Origin: Moritella dasanensis ArB 0140
Lineage (GTDB): Bacteria; Pseudomonadota; Gammaproteobacteria; Enterobacterales; Moritellaceae
Length of the DNA: 64,000 nucleotides
Assembly (NCBI RefSeq): GCF_000276805.1
Contig: NZ_AKXQ01000014.1
Location: forward strand, 62,001 to 126,000
Reading direction: 5' to 3'
Position 1 is the first letter of the stretch. The number at the start of each line of letters is the position of its first letter. The notes under the pieces were generated by a model, which saw nothing but the letters and a program-made list of their open reading frames with translations, made no database searches and was not told the DNA's origin. The translations under genes and the position numbers were made by a program. Of this stretch, positions 62,598-64,000 are shown piece by piece.

Positions 62598-63281
62598 ATG
62601 AAAAAGATAGGTTCGGTTGGTGCTGTGTTAGTCGGTAAAGCAGTCCCTTTTGCGAGAGACTCAAAAAGTGGCATCGACAAGAAGGCAATGGTCGAGCGTC
62701 AATTAGTCGATAAATTAGGATTTATAAATGACGAACAAGGTGATTTGATTGTGCATGGTGGTATTGAAAAAGCACTTCATCTTTATCCTTGTGAGCATTA
62801 CGGTGAGTGGAAAAAAACGTTAAGTGATAACCTTCGATTCCAACATGTGGGGGCTTTTGGTGAAAATATTAGTTCCTTCGGTGTCGATGAGCATACTATT
62901 TGTATTGAAGATAAGATCCGTATAGGCACGACATTATTACAAGTATCGCAAGGACGTATGCCTTGTTGGAAATTAAACGAAAGATTTGAACATAATGACA
63001 TGGCGGTTAAACTGCAAGATACACTGCGTACTGGTTGGTACTTTCGAGTTTTGGAGGAAGGGACTATAGGTGCAGGGGATGATATTATACTTTGTGAAAG
63101 ACCTTATCCAGACTGGTCTGTTGCACGCATAATGAATCTTATTTTTAGTGGCTGTTTAGACAAAACCGTCCTTTTACAACTACTCACGTTACCACTGGTC
63201 GATTCATGGCGCAGGCTTGTTGAACGACGATTAGAAAATAGCGTGTTAGAGGACTGGAGCCCCCGGTTAATGGGGCCTTAG
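62598..63281 (+). CDS. MOSC-domain protein, YiiM-like
   Basis: The 227-residue protein has a MOSC domain of the YiiM kind, with KAMVERQLVDKLGFINDEQGDLIVHGGIEKALHLYP, GAFGENIS, and the conserved cysteine in SQGRMPCWKLNERF. YiiM uses the molybdenum cofactor to detoxify N-hydroxylated base analogues such as 6-hydroxylaminopurine, with electrons from a reductase. The start is ATG 62598. Confidence 0.9.
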   Translation: MKKIGSVGAVLVGKAVPFARDSKSGIDKKAMVERQLVDKLGFINDEQGDLIVHGGIEKALHLYPCEHYGEWKKTLSDNLRFQHVGAFGENISSFGVDEHTICIEDKIRIGTTLLQVSQGRMPCWKLNERFEHNDMAVKLQDTLRTGWYFRVLEEGTIGAGDDIILCERPYPDWSVARIMNLIFSGCLDKTVLLQLLTLPLVDSWRRLVERRLENSVLEDWSPRLMGP

Positions 63282-63297
63282 TTTAAGTGTGTCTATT

Positions 63298-64000
63298 CTA
63301 AGTACTAATATGGTGCCCTAACTGCTGCGATAGTCGCTTGCTACTAGCGCATATGGCTTGGATTGCCTGTTCTTGGATCGCTTCTTGCTGCTTAAAACCT
63401 ATGATGAGAATACAAGCGATGATATTACCCGTCGCGTCAAAGATAGGCGCTGATATTGCTTTTGCGCCCGGTATACTTGGGTTTATTGTGTTGCGAACAG
63501 CATAACCCTTATCTTTAACCGCTGTTAACGCGTGTTTAAATTCCTCACATGGCGCTGTTTCACCCTGTGCTTCAGCAGTTAGTAGATGCTGATACGCTTC
63601 TTCAGGTGAGAATGCAGCAAAACACATGCCGACAGAGCTTTGTGTGAGTGGTGCGTGAAAACCAACCCTAAAGCTTATTGCCACTGGATAGGGACTCTCG
63701 AGGAAGCGCACAATCATAGGGCCTTGTGTGGTCCAAACCGCGAGTGCTGTTGCTTCTTGTGTTTCTAGCCTTAACCGTTGTAATTCTGGTTCACAGAAAT
63801 GGAGAATGTCTGTGTGACCAAGGATCTTTGCACCCAGTTCTATTAGCTTGGAGCCATGGCAGTAGTGACCATTTATATCTTGAGTGATAATGCCGATACG
63901 CAGAAAACTGGCAAGATATTTATGGAGCTTACTTTTAGATATATCCATTTGTAGCGCAGCGTCACCTAACGAGATCGGTTGATTTTTGTTAGAGAAAAAA
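63298..64000 (-). CDS. IclR-family transcriptional regulator (5' end outside window)
   Basis: About 234 codons are visible and the reading frame stays open to the right edge. The HTH reads ISLGDAALQMDISKSKLHKYLASFLRIGII and so begins beyond the in-frame ATG at 63948; that ATG lies inside the HTH and is not the start. The C-terminal effector domain follows (CEPELQRLRLETQEATALAVWT, GYAVRNTINPSIPGAKAISAPIFD, and IIACILIIG). The regulated genes lie outside the window, presumably further right. Confidence 0.88.
   Translation of the reverse strand, partial: FFSNKNQPISLGDAALQMDISKSKLHKYLASFLRIGIITQDINGHYCHGSKLIELGAKILGHTDILHFCEPELQRLRLETQEATALAVWTTQGPMIVRFLESPYPVAISFRVGFHAPLTQSSVGMCFAAFSPEEAYQHLLTAEAQGETAPCEEFKHALTAVKDKGYAVRNTINPSIPGAKAISAPIFDATGNIIACILIIGFKQQEAIQEQAIQAICASSKRLSQQLGHHIST

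Noticed and set aside
63298-63948. IclR regulator starting at the in-frame ATG 63948
   Set aside because: Clear HTH sequence continues upstream of this ATG to the window edge.

Overview
The window looks like chromosomal DNA of a marine facultatively anaerobic gammaproteobacterium, of the Moritella/Photobacterium/Shewanella kind. I infer this from the gene content (TorR/TorT/TorS trimethylamine-N-oxide sensing, a Vibrio-type thermostable-hemolysin family protein, a PTS trehalose system with TreR, E. coli-like YhaJ/YqjG/pirin genes), from the moderately AT-rich DNA and from the dense short operons. No species assignment is possible from sequence reading alone. I see no rRNA, tRNA, CRISPR array or intact insertion sequence.

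Layout. 1-4450 (minus): a five-gene peptide/nickel-type ABC importer in nikABCDE order, cut by the left edge. 4451-12000 (plus): hypB, a 896-residue FeS-flavoprotein, hypA, and a second paralogous 895-residue FeS-flavoprotein, with a regulatory region rich in inverted repeats between hypB and the importer. 12285-18403: gltB-gltD, glutamate synthase. 18484-18697: a decayed zinc-type dehydrogenase remnant. 18808-25762: a trehalose regulon (maltoporin-like porin, glucokinase, TreR, TreB, TreC) marked by four copies of a GGGAGCGCTCCC-type operator.

25900-32372 (minus): a six-gene operon encoding a thermostable-hemolysin-family protein, an acyl-AMP ligase fused to a heme-oxygenase-like di-iron domain, an SDR, a periplasmic TPR protein and a PmrA/QseB-type two-component pair. 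A textbook PmrA-box-like repeat lies upstream. This is the best candidate for an uncharacterised biosynthetic and signalling system. 32644-38056: UspE-like protein, flavin reductase, a large di-heme cytochrome c peroxidase-like protein, and a truncated frameshifted second copy of the flavin reductase on the other side of it.

38523-50888: an orphan lipoprotein, a degenerate SDR, DoxX and LysR genes, a DUF1275 membrane protein, rearranged torR/torT/torS without torCAD, and a chemotaxis receptor. 51266-58321: an inositol-phosphatase-like protein, a small-molecule kinase, GNAT, HxlR and SnoaL-like genes (bounded by two copies of a ~95-bp element), a TetR operon of small membrane proteins, and a monooxygenase-fold protein coupled to an ECF sigma factor. 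58719-64000: pirin, glutathionyl-hydroquinone reductase and DoxX genes divergent from a YhaJ-like LysR gene, then a small hypothetical protein, a MOSC protein and an IclR regulator cut by the right edge.

How they work together: the left side combines probable nickel supply, nickel insertion (HypA/HypB) and pyridine-nucleotide/FeS electron transfer, although no hydrogenase structural gene is present. The trehalose block is a complete path from outer-membrane entry to glucose-6-phosphate.
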